Below, piece by piece: positions 22,815-31,977 of a stretch of DNA of 37,848 nucleotides. Source of the stretch: Ramlibacter sp. (GTDB lineage Bacteria; Pseudomonadota; Gammaproteobacteria; Burkholderiales; Burkholderiaceae_C); contig JAJTCN010000062.1 in assembly GCA_021323335.1 (NCBI GenBank), positions 1 to 37,848 on the forward strand, written 5' to 3'. A program made the position numbers and the translations under genes. Each line of letters opens with the position of its first letter. Position 1 is the first letter of the stretch. The notes beneath the pieces are model-generated. The model was not told the origin of the DNA and did not search any database. It saw only the letters and a list, made by a program, of their open reading frames with translations.

Positions 22815-24086
22815 CTACCGGCTGAACGTCACCCGCGCCGGGCGGCCGGCGATGCTCACCTGGGCCGCCACCTCCGGCGTCTGCGCCAGCAACTGCCCCT
22901 TGCGCCACACCTTCAGCCGGTTGGCCCGCAAGCGGATCGCGTCGCCGGGGCTGTGCGCCTGCAGCAGCACGAAGCTGGCGTCGCAGCCCGCATGGAGCCC
23001 GTAGTTCTCCAGGTGCATCACCTTCGCGGCATTCACCGTGACCGCTTCGAAGCAGGCGCGGATGCTCTTCTGGCTGGTCATCTGCGCCACGTGCAGGCCC
23101 ATGTGCGCGGTCTCCAGCATGTCGGCGGAGCCCATGCCGTACCACGGGTCCATCACGCAGTCGTTGCCGAAGGCCACGTCCACGCCGGCGGCCATCAGCT
23201 CCGGCACGCGCGTCATGCCGCGCCGCTTCGGGTACGTGTCGTGCCGGCCCTGCAGCGTGATGTTGATCAGCGGATTGGCCACCACGCTGACGCCGCTTTC
23301 GGCGATCAGCGGGATCAGCTTGCTCGCGTAGTAGTTGTCCATGCTGTGCATGGAGGTGCAGTGGCTGCCGTTGACGCGCCCCTGCAGGCCCAGGCGCTGC
23401 GCCTCGAAGGCCAGCGTCTCGATGTGGCGCGACATCGGGTCGTCGGTCTCGTCGCAGTGCATGTCCACCAGCAGGCCGCGCCGCGCCGCCGTCTCGCACA
23501 GCAGCTTGACGCTGGCCGCGCCCTGTTCCATGGTGCGCTCGAAGTGCGGGATGCCGCCGACGACGTCCACGCCCAGGTCAAGGGCCCGCTGCAGGTTCTC
23601 GACCCCGCCGGCCGAACGCAGCACGCCGTCCTGCGGAAAGGCCACGAGCTGCAGGTCGATGTAGGGCGCCACGCGCCGCTTCACTTCCAGCATCGCCTCC
23701 ACCGGCAGCAGGCTCGGGTCGCTGGTGTCCACGTGGCTGCGGATCGCCAGCAGACCGCGCGCCACCGCCCAGTCGCAGTAGGCCAGCGCCCGCTCGATCA
23801 TGTCCTCGGCTTTCAGCAGCGGCTTGAGCTCGCCCCACAACGCGATGCCTTCCAGCAGCGTGCCGCTCTCGTTGACGCGCGGCAGGCCGTAGCTGAGCGT
23901 CGCGTCCATGTGGAAGTGCGGGTCGCAGAAGGGCGGCGACAGCAGGTAGCCGCCCGCATCGACCGTCTCGTGCGCTGGCGCCTGCAGTCCCCCGGCGACT
24001 TCCGTGATGCGGCCGCCCTGCACGGCGACGGCCATGCCGGTGCGGCCGTCGGGCAGGGTGGCGTTGGTGACGAGCAGGTCGAGCAT
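22815..24086 (-). CDS. codA: Cytosine deaminase-like amidohydrolase
   Basis: 423 aa. Close in layout to E. coli CodA, which converts cytosine to uracil and ammonia using a divalent metal. Metal and catalytic residues are present: H57-F-H59, H210 and E213 in MHCDETDD, H242 in GSHCTSMHS, and D309. Q152 in FPQDG matches the cytosine-contacting Gln. The residue after the metal Asp is Cys310 (GNDCVMDPW), where E. coli has Asp314; changes there are known to alter substrate preference. AGGA stands before the start. It is the last leftward gene of the pyrimidine region and converges with the cyclase gene. Confidence 0.85.
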   Translation of the reverse strand: MLDLLVTNATLPDGRTGMAVAVQGGRITEVAGGLQAPAHETVDAGGYLLSPPFCDPHFHMDATLSYGLPRVNESGTLLEGIALWGELKPLLKAEDMIERALAYCDWAVARGLLAIRSHVDTSDPSLLPVEAMLEVKRRVAPYIDLQLVAFPQDGVLRSAGGVENLQRALDLGVDVVGGIPHFERTMEQGAASVKLLCETAARRGLLVDMHCDETDDPMSRHIETLAFEAQRLGLQGRVNGSHCTSMHSMDNYYASKLIPLIAESGVSVVANPLINITLQGRHDTYPKRRGMTRVPELMAAGVDVAFGNDCVMDPWYGMGSADMLETAHMGLHVAQMTSQKSIRACFEAVTVNAAKVMHLENYGLHAGCDASFVLLQAHSPGDAIRLRANRLKVWRKGQLLAQTPEVAAQVSIAGRPARVTFSR

Positions 24087-24127
24087 GTTGCGTTCCTGGA
24101 TTGCGGGGCGACCCTGCAATCCACGGG

Positions 24128-24658
24128 TTACTGGAGCTCGGGGAACTGCTTGACGATGTCCTCGCGGGTCTGGCGCGGGAACATCTCGGCGTACATGTAG
24201 CTGTAGCCCTCGTTCTGGTACTTGGCCAGCTCGCTCACGGCGGCGGGCACCACGGTGACGAGGTCGTAGAACTCGTCGGGCTTGTAGCCGCGCGAGCGCG
24301 CCGCGTTGCTGCACACGCGGATGGTGACGCCGGCGTCCACCAGTGCCTTCAGGTCCTCGTACACGCCCGGGTAGGCGGCGCGGTTCAGGCGCGAGAAGGC
24401 GTGCAGCTCGTTGCCGTGCGCCACGATGACGACGCGCGAGTTCTTCAGGTCGCCGTATTCCTTCAGCGCCTGCAGGTGGTTGCGCACGTAGCCCAGCGCC
24501 GCCTTGCCTTCCAGCGGCTTGGCGAAGTTGAAGTCGTACAGCGCCTTCTGCGGCTTGTACGGGGTGGCGTCGAACTTCGACGCGTCGGCCGGACCGGCCA
24601 TGGCGGGGGCGGCTGCCAGGGTCGCCAGGGCGAGCAGGGCGCTGGACAGGTACTTCAT
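24128..24658 (-). CDS. Periplasmic DsrE/DsrF-like protein
   Basis: 176 aa. A Sec signal peptide (MKYLSSALLALATLAAAPAM) precedes a DsrE-like alpha/beta domain. The core pattern VVIVAHGNELHAF, then a helix and VTIRVCSNAARSRGY with the single cysteine C116, resembles the sulfur-handling DsrE/DsrF group. Many exported members of this group have no proven function. GGAG precedes the start. It lies 41 bases upstream of codA and 97 bases downstream of the histidine kinase gene on the same strand; a functional link to either is not evident. Confidence 0.85.
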   Translation of the reverse strand: MKYLSSALLALATLAAAPAMAGPADASKFDATPYKPQKALYDFNFAKPLEGKAALGYVRNHLQALKEYGDLKNSRVVIVAHGNELHAFSRLNRAAYPGVYEDLKALVDAGVTIRVCSNAARSRGYKPDEFYDLVTVVPAAVSELAKYQNEGYSYMYAEMFPRQTREDIVKQFPELQ

Positions 24659-24755
24659 GGAATCTCCGTTGTGATGATGCGGGCCGTCTTCGCAGCCCGC
24701 AGCTTTGTACCATGCTGGCGGGTCGGGCAAGCGCCGGGTCCGGCACGCGCGGCCG

Positions 24756-27248
24756 TCAGTTGCGGCGGATTTCCTCCAGCAACCGCTCCAGTTCTTCGTA
24801 GCTGTATGGCTTTGCCAGGTACCACGTGCGCGGCTGGTTGGCCGCGTCCGGGGGGGCGTCGTAGCCGGACGAGATGACGACCTTCAACTTCGCATCCGCG
24901 CGACGCGCATGGTCCGCGAGTTCCAGTCCGCTCTCGCCCGGCAGGTTGATGTCCGTGACGAGTACGTCGAAGCCGCCCTCCACCAGCAAGGCCCTGGCCT
25001 CGCGCGCCGTCGCGGCTCCGATGGCCTCGCACCCCAGCATCTGCAGCAGCTGGATGCTCGTGTCCCGCAAGTCGCCCTGGTCGTCCACCATCAGCACGCG
25101 CAGCGCGCGGCGGTCGGCGGCGGGGGTCGCGCCTGGCGCCGCCGGCGCCGCTTGCCGGGCATTCCCGGGGACGGGGCGGTGGCGCGACAGCAAGTCGCGG
25201 ATCCTGCGGGCGAGATCCTCTTGGCGGTAGGGCTTGCTCAGGAGTTCCACGCCGGGGTCGAGGCGGCCACCGTGCACGATGGCGTTCTGGGTATAGCCGC
25301 TGGTGAAAAGCACGGCGATGCCCGGGAGGATGTGGCGGGCCTGCCGGGCCAGCTCCGTGCTGCGCAGCGGTCCCGGCATGACGACGTCGGTGAAGAGAAG
25401 ATCGACCCGCACGCCGCTTTGCAGGATGCTCAGGGCCGCCTGGGCGTCGTTGGCGCGCAGGACGCCGTAGCCGAGGTTCTGCAGCGTCTGGACCACGGCG
25501 GCCTGCACGGCGGCGTCATCCTCCACGACCAGCACGGTTTCGCTGCCGCCTTCCACCGGGCCCGCATGGGCCGGCGGCGGCTCGACCTCCTTGGCGAAGG
25601 ACCGCGGCAGGTACAACTTGATGGTCGTCCCCGCACCCACCTCGCTGTAGATCCGGATGTGCCCTCCGCTCTGCTTGGCGAACCCGTAGGCCATGCTCAT
25701 GCCGAGGCCGGTGCCCTTTCCTTCGGGCTTGGTGGTGAAGAAAGGCTCGAAAGCGCGCGCCACGACGTCCGGGGGCATGCCGTGGCCCGTGTCGGAAATC
25801 GCCAGCATGACGTACTGCCCCGGCGACAGGTCCGGGATGTCGTCGGTGTACTGCTCGTCCAGAACGGCGTTGGCGGTTTCGATGGTCAGTTGTCCTCCGT
25901 CCGGCATGGCGTCCCGTGCATTGATCGCCAGGTTGAGGATCACGTTCTCGAGCTGGTTGGCGTCGACCTGGGTCGTCCACAGTCCGGCGGCCAGCACCGT
26001 CTCGACCTGCAGGTCCTCGCCGAGCGCGCGCCGCAGCAGTTCGTCCATCCGCTGCACCTGGCGGCTGATGTTCAGCGGCATCGGGTTGAGCGGCTGGCGC
26101 CGGGCAAAGGCCAGCAGCTGCGATGACAGCTTGGCGCCCCGGTCGACGGCGGCGAGGGCGGCACGCAGCAGGCGCTCGGCGTCCGGCTGCGGGCCCAGGC
26201 TGGCCTGCAGCAGCTGGAGGTTGCTGCCGATGACCTGCAGCAGATTGTTGAAGTCGTGTGCCACGCCCCCGGTCAGCCGGCCGATCGCTTCCAGCTTCTG
26301 CGCCTGCACCAGGGCCAGCTGGCTCTTCTCCAGTTCCTGGGTGCGCTCGGAAACGACCTGCTGCAGGTTGAGGTTGGCTTCGCGCAACTGGTCCTGCGTG
26401 CGCCGCCTGGCGGTCACGTCGCGCAGCATCAACGAGGTGCCCAGGAAGGCGCCGGTCGCGTCGCTCGTGCGCGTCAGCAGGCATTCGAGCGCGACTTCCC
26501 GGCCGTCGAGGTCGGCCTGGAACTCCACTGCGTGCTTGATGGCATCCGGCCGCATCTCCTGCATGGCCCGCACCACGCCGCCGCTCCACGCGCCGAGCGC
26601 GAGGAGCGGTCGCCCCACGGCCGCGCCGGCGGCCACCCCGAGGAGATCTTCGCTGCCTTCGCTCCAGAACAGGACGCGCATCTCCGGGTCGAGGCCGATG
26701 ATGGCGTTGCGGGAGTTGCGGAGGAAGTGGGCCAGGTGGTGTTCGGAGGCCACCAGCCGCTGGTAGTCCGACAGCGACACCGCACGGGTCTCGGCGAGCC
26801 GCGCATTCACCCTGGACAGCGTGGTGCGCAACTGCCGCCGCTGGCGCAGCGCGGAGAGCGCCTGCCCGAATGCCGTCCGCAGCGCCGGCCCGTCGGCGGC
26901 GACCAGCGACCAGTGCCGGCCCAGCATCGGCGCCACCCCCAGCGCCTGCCGGAACGAGTCGAGCTGCGCCGGCTCCTGGACAATCACCAGGTGGCACTCG
27001 GCCCGCGCGCGATGCACCTTGCGCGCCAGCTGCAGCGGCGACTGCACCGCCGGCAGGAGAACGATCAGGCACGGCTCCGCGCCAGCCTGGCCCGGCTGGG
27101 CCAGTTCATCCTCCGCGTCGTCTTCGGCGACCAGCCGGAACTGCTCGCCCATGGACGCGAGGGTTTGCTGCACTGCCAGGCTGGCGTCGTCCCCGGCGCC
27201 GCCGCGCGCCACGAAGACCAGGACCTGGGCGGCTCGCTCCCTTGTCAC
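24756..27248 (-). CDS. Hybrid sensor histidine kinase with two receiver domains
   Basis: 830 aa, cytoplasmic, no membrane segments. Order: an N-terminal domain of about 135 residues that looks like a receiver domain without a phospho-acceptor Asp; a PAS domain (about 165-280); a short coiled coil (290-320); HisKA with H331 in GGVAHDFNNLL; HATPase with N-box NLAINARDAM, DTGHGM, FEPFFTTK and GKGTGLGM; then two receivers with acceptors D621 and D766 and Lys in SKPYR and AKPYS. The start is GTG at 27248, which overlaps the stop of the upstream acyl-CoA-dehydrogenase gene as GTGA; another GTG at 27284 is possible. No separate output regulator lies adjacent. The input signal is unknown. Confidence 0.9.
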   Translation of the reverse strand: MTRERAAQVLVFVARGGAGDDASLAVQQTLASMGEQFRLVAEDDAEDELAQPGQAGAEPCLIVLLPAVQSPLQLARKVHRARAECHLVIVQEPAQLDSFRQALGVAPMLGRHWSLVAADGPALRTAFGQALSALRQRRQLRTTLSRVNARLAETRAVSLSDYQRLVASEHHLAHFLRNSRNAIIGLDPEMRVLFWSEGSEDLLGVAAGAAVGRPLLALGAWSGGVVRAMQEMRPDAIKHAVEFQADLDGREVALECLLTRTSDATGAFLGTSLMLRDVTARRRTQDQLREANLNLQQVVSERTQELEKSQLALVQAQKLEAIGRLTGGVAHDFNNLLQVIGSNLQLLQASLGPQPDAERLLRAALAAVDRGAKLSSQLLAFARRQPLNPMPLNISRQVQRMDELLRRALGEDLQVETVLAAGLWTTQVDANQLENVILNLAINARDAMPDGGQLTIETANAVLDEQYTDDIPDLSPGQYVMLAISDTGHGMPPDVVARAFEPFFTTKPEGKGTGLGMSMAYGFAKQSGGHIRIYSEVGAGTTIKLYLPRSFAKEVEPPPAHAGPVEGGSETVLVVEDDAAVQAAVVQTLQNLGYGVLRANDAQAALSILQSGVRVDLLFTDVVMPGPLRSTELARQARHILPGIAVLFTSGYTQNAIVHGGRLDPGVELLSKPYRQEDLARRIRDLLSRHRPVPGNARQAAPAAPGATPAADRRALRVLMVDDQGDLRDTSIQLLQMLGCEAIGAATAREARALLVEGGFDVLVTDINLPGESGLELADHARRADAKLKVVISSGYDAPPDAANQPRTWYLAKPYSYEELERLLEEIRRN

Positions 27249-28411
27249 AGGAGCGGCACGCCGAGCAGTGCCCGACCCAGCCACAGCTTGAGCAAGTCGG
27301 TGGTGGGCGCCATGACGTGGCTGGCCCGGGCATCGCGCAGCATCTGGGCCAGGCGGCTGTTCTCGCGGTAGGCCATGCCGCCGCAGAGCGTCATGGCTTC
27401 GTTGGTCAGTTGCACCGCCGTCTCACCCGCATCGGCCTTGCACGCGAGGATGTACGACAAGGCGTCGGGATGCGCGGCATCCCCCTTGGCGGCGGCCTCC
27501 CGCAGCAGGCCGCGGGTCTTTTCGAGGGCGATCCACATCGCCGCGTAACGCGCCTGCAGTGCGTCCACGTCGGCGAGGGACTCGCCGTTATGGGCGAAGC
27601 GCCGGCTGCGCAGGTGCTGGCCCGTCGCCTCCACCGCCGCATGCGCGATGCCGAGGTACGTCCCGGCCATCGCCATCAGGAAGAAAGGGGCGATCACCTC
27701 GAAGACGTACCAGAGCTGGTCGCCCTTCTCGCCCAGCAGGTTGGGCTTGGGCACACGGACGCCTTCGAGCAGGAGTCCGCGGGATGAATTGCCCCGCATC
27801 CCGAACCCGGCCCACGGCTGCTGCCAGTTCAGGCCCTGCGTATCGGCGTCCACCATCAGGCAGCTGAAATCCCCGGAATGCGCACCTTCACCGGCCGCCG
27901 GTGCCACCGACATCACGTAGGAGTCCGCATGGCCGCCGTTGGTGATGAACTGCTTGTTTCCATCCACCACGTAGCAGTCGTCCTGCTCGGCCAGGCGCGT
28001 GGACGGCAGGTAGAAATGCGTGCCGGACCCGCTTTCGGAAAGCGAGAGCGTCGTGATGTGCCGGCCTTGCGCGATCGGCAGCAGGTAGTGGTCCTTGTGG
28101 TACTGCGTGGCTTTCGCGGCGAGCACCGCGGTGCCGACGCAGTGCATCCCGAAGCACAAGGCCGACGAAGGGCACGCGCGGGCGATGGCCTCGGTGATGA
28201 CGGACAGGCCCATGAGGCCCTGGCCGTGCCCCCCGAGTTCCGACGGCACTTGCAGGCCCATCAGCCCCGCCCTGGCGAAGGCGCGCATCGAATGCGCGGG
28301 CCATTCGCATCGCGCATCCACTTCGGCTGCCCTGGGAGCCACCTCGGTCTCCACGACGCGCGTGGCGAGCTCGAGCAGGGAAACGATCTTCGGGGAAAAG
28401 TAGTGATCCAT
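27245..28411 (-). CDS. Acyl-CoA dehydrogenase-fold flavoprotein, catalytic Glu not evident
   Basis: 388 aa. The ACAD fold is complete: N-terminal helices, the FAD-binding SLSESGSGTHF stretch, the middle beta domain (VDGNKQFITNGGHADSYVMS) and a C-terminal helical domain with LCGGMAYRENSRLAQMLRDA. In the usual family the catalytic Glu sits in Y-E-G-T near the C-terminus; here the motif is VMAPTTD. The alternative isovaleryl-type Glu position also does not carry a Glu (APFFLMAMAG). The enzyme may be a member of the ACAD-like flavin monooxygenase or other specialised group. Stop and start are shared with the hybrid kinase gene. A GTG at 28444 could add 11 residues. Confidence 0.85.
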   Translation of the reverse strand: MDHYFSPKIVSLLELATRVVETEVAPRAAEVDARCEWPAHSMRAFARAGLMGLQVPSELGGHGQGLMGLSVITEAIARACPSSALCFGMHCVGTAVLAAKATQYHKDHYLLPIAQGRHITTLSLSESGSGTHFYLPSTRLAEQDDCYVVDGNKQFITNGGHADSYVMSVAPAAGEGAHSGDFSCLMVDADTQGLNWQQPWAGFGMRGNSSRGLLLEGVRVPKPNLLGEKGDQLWYVFEVIAPFFLMAMAGTYLGIAHAAVEATGQHLRSRRFAHNGESLADVDALQARYAAMWIALEKTRGLLREAAAKGDAAHPDALSYILACKADAGETAVQLTNEAMTLCGGMAYRENSRLAQMLRDARASHVMAPTTDLLKLWLGRALLGVPLL

Positions 28412-28454
28412 GTACCGGGGGGTCCTCGACGGTGCGCCCGACACTTTGCTGGAC

Positions 28455-28480
28455 GTTGGCCTACGGGGCTGTAGGACAAC
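28455..28480. repeat. Imperfect palindrome upstream of the ACAD gene
   Basis: Ten-base arms GTTGGCCTAC and GTAGGACAAC (9 of 10 pairing) with a six-base loop lie in the 94-base gap between the second permease gene and the ACAD gene. There is no T run on either side, so it is not an ordinary terminator. It could be a regulatory dyad or a small dispersed palindrome. Confidence 0.5.
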
Positions 28481-28505
28481 CCCGCTTCCACCTTGCGCGG
28501 TCGAT

Positions 28506-29429
28506 TCAGCGCTCGCCCTTGCGGTACGGCTTCATCAGCGCCTGGGGATACGCGGCCCGGCGCGCCACCAGCACCAGCGCCAGGATGGACAGCGCGTACG
28601 GCAGCATCAGGTACACCTGGTACGGCAGCACGGCGGCGCCGGACTGCTGCAGGCGCAGCTGCAGGGCGTCGAAGAAGGCGAAGAGCAGGGCGCCCAGCAG
28701 CGCCTTGCCCGGCCGCCACGAAGCGAACACCACCAGCGCCACGCAGATCCAGCCGCGGCCGTTGACCATGTTGAAGTAGAAGGAGTTGAAGGCCGACAGC
28801 GTGAGGAACGCGCCGGCGACGCCCATCAGCGCCGACCCCGCGATCACCGCCGTGCCGCGCGCGGCGAGCACCGAGATGCCCTGGCTCTCCGCGGCCTGCG
28901 GGTTCTCGCCGACCATGCGGAGGGCAAGGCCTGCCGGCGTGCGGTACAGCATCCAGGCGATGACGGGGACCAGCAGCAGCGCCAGCAAGGTCAGCGGCGT
29001 CTGGGCGGACAGGATCGGGATGCCCAGGCCCTCCATCGGCGCGAACGGCGCCACCGTGGGCGGCGTGCTCACCTTCGGGAAACTCACCCGGTAGGCAAAC
29101 GCACTCAGTGCCGTTGCCAGGAGCGTGATGCCCAGGCCGGAGACGTGCTGCGACAGCGCCAGCGCCACCGTCAGGAAGGCGTGCAGCGCGCCGAAGGCCA
29201 TGCCGGTCAGCGCCGCCACCCCGACCCCGGCCCACAGCGGCAGCCCCAGGTACACGGCCAGCCAGCCGCTGAAGGCGCCGGCCACCATGATCCCCTCGAT
29301 GCCCAGGTTCAGCACGCCCGCGCGCTCGCACAGCAGCACGCCGAGCGTGCCGAAGATCAGGGGCGTGGCGATGCGCAGCACCGCGGTCCACAGTGCGGGG
29401 TTGGCCAGGATGTCGAAAAACTCGCCCAT
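28506..29429 (-). CDS. ABC importer permease 2 (BMP-type nucleoside/nucleobase family)
   Basis: 307 aa, about eight to nine membrane segments. Second inner-membrane subunit of a BmpA-type importer, the family used for nucleosides, purines or related compounds. Typical family segments are LCERAGVLNLGIEGIMVAGA near the N-terminus and RMVGENPQAAESQGI in the middle (the loop that contacts the ATPase). The start shares one base with the stop of permease 1 (TGATG). It is the last gene of the four-gene transporter. Confidence 0.93.
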   Translation of the reverse strand: MGEFFDILANPALWTAVLRIATPLIFGTLGVLLCERAGVLNLGIEGIMVAGAFSGWLAVYLGLPLWAGVGVAALTGMAFGALHAFLTVALALSQHVSGLGITLLATALSAFAYRVSFPKVSTPPTVAPFAPMEGLGIPILSAQTPLTLLALLLVPVIAWMLYRTPAGLALRMVGENPQAAESQGISVLAARGTAVIAGSALMGVAGAFLTLSAFNSFYFNMVNGRGWICVALVVFASWRPGKALLGALLFAFFDALQLRLQQSGAAVLPYQVYLMLPYALSILALVLVARRAAYPQALMKPYRKGER

Positions 29430-30490
29430 CACTTCCACCGCACCCGGTATTGCGCCAGCAGGGTCGCCACCAGCACCGAGATCAGCGAGGCGGCGACGAT
29501 GACGTCGGCGATGTACGTCGGTACGCCGATCGCCCGGCTCATGCTGTCGGCGCCCACCAGCACGCCGGCCACGAAGACGGCCGCCGCCATCAGGGCCAGC
29601 GGGTGCAGGGCACCGAGCATGGCGATGACGATGCCGCTGTAGCCGTAGCCGGGCGACATGTCGAGCGTGACGTAACCGGCGCGGCCGGCCACCTCGATGG
29701 CGCCCGCCAGGCCGGCGATGGCGCCGGACAGCAGGGCCACCAGCACGATGGTGCGCAGCGGCGGCACGCCGGCAAAGGCAGCGGCGCGCGGATTGGCGCC
29801 GAGGGCGCGCACGTCGAAGCCGAACACGCTGTACTTGAGCACCGCCCACAACGCCAGCGCGAGTGCGGCCGCGCCGAGCAGGCCAGTGTGCACGCGGGTG
29901 CCCTGGACCAGCTTCCCGAGCTCCAGCTCGCCCTGCAAGGCCACGCTTTGCGGCCAGCCCATCGCCGTCGGGTCCTTCATCGGCCCGTCCAGCAAGGCGG
30001 AGACGCCGAGCAGCACGATGAAGTTCAGCAGCAGCGTGGTGACGACTTCGTCGACACCCAGCCTGGCCTTCAACAGCGCCGGGCCGAGCAGCAGCAGCGC
30101 GCCGGCCAACGCCGCCGCCAGGAACATCAGCACCATCAACACGGGCACGGGCGCGGCAAAGCCTTCGCCGCCATGCAGGCCGCCCACCGCCACGGCCGCC
30201 AGCGCGCCCGCATAGAGCTGCCCTTCGCCGCCGATGTTGAACAGCCGCGCCTTGAAGGCCACCGCCGCGGCCAGCCCGGTGAGGATCAGCGGGGTGGCGC
30301 GCGTCAGCGTCTCGGTCCACGCGAACACCGAGCCGAAGCCGCCGCGCACCAGGGCCGCCCAGGTTGGGGCCACGGGTGCACCCGCCCAGAGGACGAGGAG
30401 CGAGCTGACGAGCAGGGTGAAGGCGATGGCGCCGACCGGAGCGAGCGCGAGGGCGAGCGGGGAGGTCTGCTGTCGCTTCTCGAGCCTCAT
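29429..30490 (-). CDS. ABC importer permease 1 (BMP-type nucleoside/nucleobase family)
   Basis: 353 aa. First permease of the transporter, with an N-terminal helix before a family core (ILTGLAAAVAFKARLFNIGG, VVTTLLLNFIVLL, and the coupling loop RALGANPRAAAFAGV). It overlaps the ATPase stop by ATGA and the second permease start by one base, so the four transporter genes are coupled. The substrate is best judged from the neighbours: with upp, URC1 and URC4, a pyrimidine base or nucleoside is likely. Confidence 0.93.
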   Translation of the reverse strand: MRLEKRQQTSPLALALAPVGAIAFTLLVSSLLVLWAGAPVAPTWAALVRGGFGSVFAWTETLTRATPLILTGLAAAVAFKARLFNIGGEGQLYAGALAAVAVGGLHGGEGFAAPVPVLMVLMFLAAALAGALLLLGPALLKARLGVDEVVTTLLLNFIVLLGVSALLDGPMKDPTAMGWPQSVALQGELELGKLVQGTRVHTGLLGAAALALALWAVLKYSVFGFDVRALGANPRAAAFAGVPPLRTIVLVALLSGAIAGLAGAIEVAGRAGYVTLDMSPGYGYSGIVIAMLGALHPLALMAAAVFVAGVLVGADSMSRAIGVPTYIADVIVAASLISVLVATLLAQYRVRWK

Positions 30491-31971
30491 GGCGCACCCG
30501 CCATGGCCAGGCCGATCGATTCGCGCGTCCACTCGGTTCCGTTGCGTGCCGCCGTCAAGCGTCCCGCATGCATCACCGCGATGCGGTCGCCCAGCGCCAT
30601 CACTTCGTCGAGGTCGTCGGAGATCAGCAGCACGGCCGCGCCGGCGTCGCGGGCGCGCAGCAGCTGCTGCTGCACGTAGGCCACCGCGCCGACGTCCAGG
30701 CCCCAGGTGGGCTGGTGCGCCACGATCAGGCGCGGCGACGATCCATCGGGCGCATGCAGCGCGCGGCCGAGGATCAGCTTCTGCATGTTGCCGCCGGACA
30801 GCGATCGCGCCGGCGTGTCCAGCCCGCCGCCGCGCACGTCGAAGGCCTGCTCGATCGCCCGGGCATGGGCCCGGGCCGCCTGCCGGCGGATCCAGGGGCC
30901 GCGCCGGAAGGCTGGTGTGCGCAGCCGCTCCGACACCGCGTTCTCCCACACCGGGAGGTCGCCGATGACGCCGGTGCCGTGGCGGTCCTCGGGGATGCGC
31001 GCGACGCCGTGGTCCGGCATGCGCAGGTCCCCGGAGGAGGGCGTTCGCATCCCGCACAACAGCTCCGCCAGGGCGAGCTGCCCGTTGCCGGAGACGCCCG
31101 CGATCGCGGTGATCTCGCCGGCCCGCAATTCCAGGTTCACGCGCTCCAGCCGCTCGCGGCCGCTGCCCGTGCTGACCTCGCGCAGCATGCACACCGCCTC
31201 GCCCGGCGCACCGGCGGGGCCGCGGGCCGGGAGGGCGACGTCCTGCCCCACCATCCAGCGCGCCAGTTCCTGCGCGTTCGTCTCGCCGGTCCGCGCTTGC
31301 GCCACCCTTCGCCCGCCGCGCAGCACTACCACGCGGTCGGCCACGCGCATCACTTCGGCCAGCTTGTGGCTGATGAAGATGACCGACAGGCCCTGCCGCA
31401 CCAGGTCCGCCAGCGTCGCGAACAGCGACTCGCTTTCCTGCGGCGTCAGCACCGCCGTGGGTTCGTCCAGGATCAGGATGCGCGCGCCGCGGTACAGCGC
31501 CTTGAGGATCTCGACGCGCTGGCGTTCTCCGACGGAGAGCGTGGCCACCTGCGCGTCGGGCGACACCTGCAGGCCGAAACGCCGCGCCACCTCGTGCAGC
31601 TTCGCCCGCGCCGCGCCGCGCCGGCTGAAGGGCTGCCACAGCGGCTCGGTGCCCAGCAGCACGTTGTCCAGCACGCTCAGGTTGTCGGCCAGGGCGAAAT
31701 GCTGGTGGACCATGCCGATGCCGGCGTCGAGCGCGGCGCGCGGCTGGCCGAGCGGCAGCTCGCGCCCGAACGCCTCGATGCGTCCCGCATCGGGCGTGTA
31801 GTGGCCGAACAGGATGGACACCAGCGTGGACTTGCCAGCGCCGTTCTCGCCCAGCAGCGCCAGCACCTCGCCGGAGCCCAGCTCCAGCGAGATCGCGTCA
31901 TTGGCCACCAGGGCGCCGAAGCGCTTGGTGATGCCCTCCATCCGCAGCACGGGGGCTGCAGCGGTCGCCAC
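30487..31971 (-). CDS. ABC importer ATPase with two nucleotide-binding domains
   Basis: 494 aa. Two ABC domains in tandem, as in NupA/YufO-type importers. The first has Walker A GENGAGKS (41-48), a signature segment LSVGERQRVEILKAL and Walker B LILDEPTAVL. The second has the degenerate Walker A (GVSGNGQ) usual in this group and a signature LSGGNMQK. Start is GTG at 31971, six bases after the stop of the binding-protein gene; an ATG at codon 11 (MEGITKRFG) is the alternative. Confidence 0.93.
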   Translation of the reverse strand: MATAAAPVLRMEGITKRFGALVANDAISLELGSGEVLALLGENGAGKSTLVSILFGHYTPDAGRIEAFGRELPLGQPRAALDAGIGMVHQHFALADNLSVLDNVLLGTEPLWQPFSRRGAARAKLHEVARRFGLQVSPDAQVATLSVGERQRVEILKALYRGARILILDEPTAVLTPQESESLFATLADLVRQGLSVIFISHKLAEVMRVADRVVVLRGGRRVAQARTGETNAQELARWMVGQDVALPARGPAGAPGEAVCMLREVSTGSGRERLERVNLELRAGEITAIAGVSGNGQLALAELLCGMRTPSSGDLRMPDHGVARIPEDRHGTGVIGDLPVWENAVSERLRTPAFRRGPWIRRQAARAHARAIEQAFDVRGGGLDTPARSLSGGNMQKLILGRALHAPDGSSPRLIVAHQPTWGLDVGAVAYVQQQLLRARDAGAAVLLISDDLDEVMALGDRIAVMHAGRLTAARNGTEWTRESIGLAMAGAP

Positions 31972-31977
31972 CCGCTT

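Noticed and set aside
28455..28480. Rho-independent terminator for the ABC operon
   Set aside because: No T run follows the hairpin in the leftward direction.
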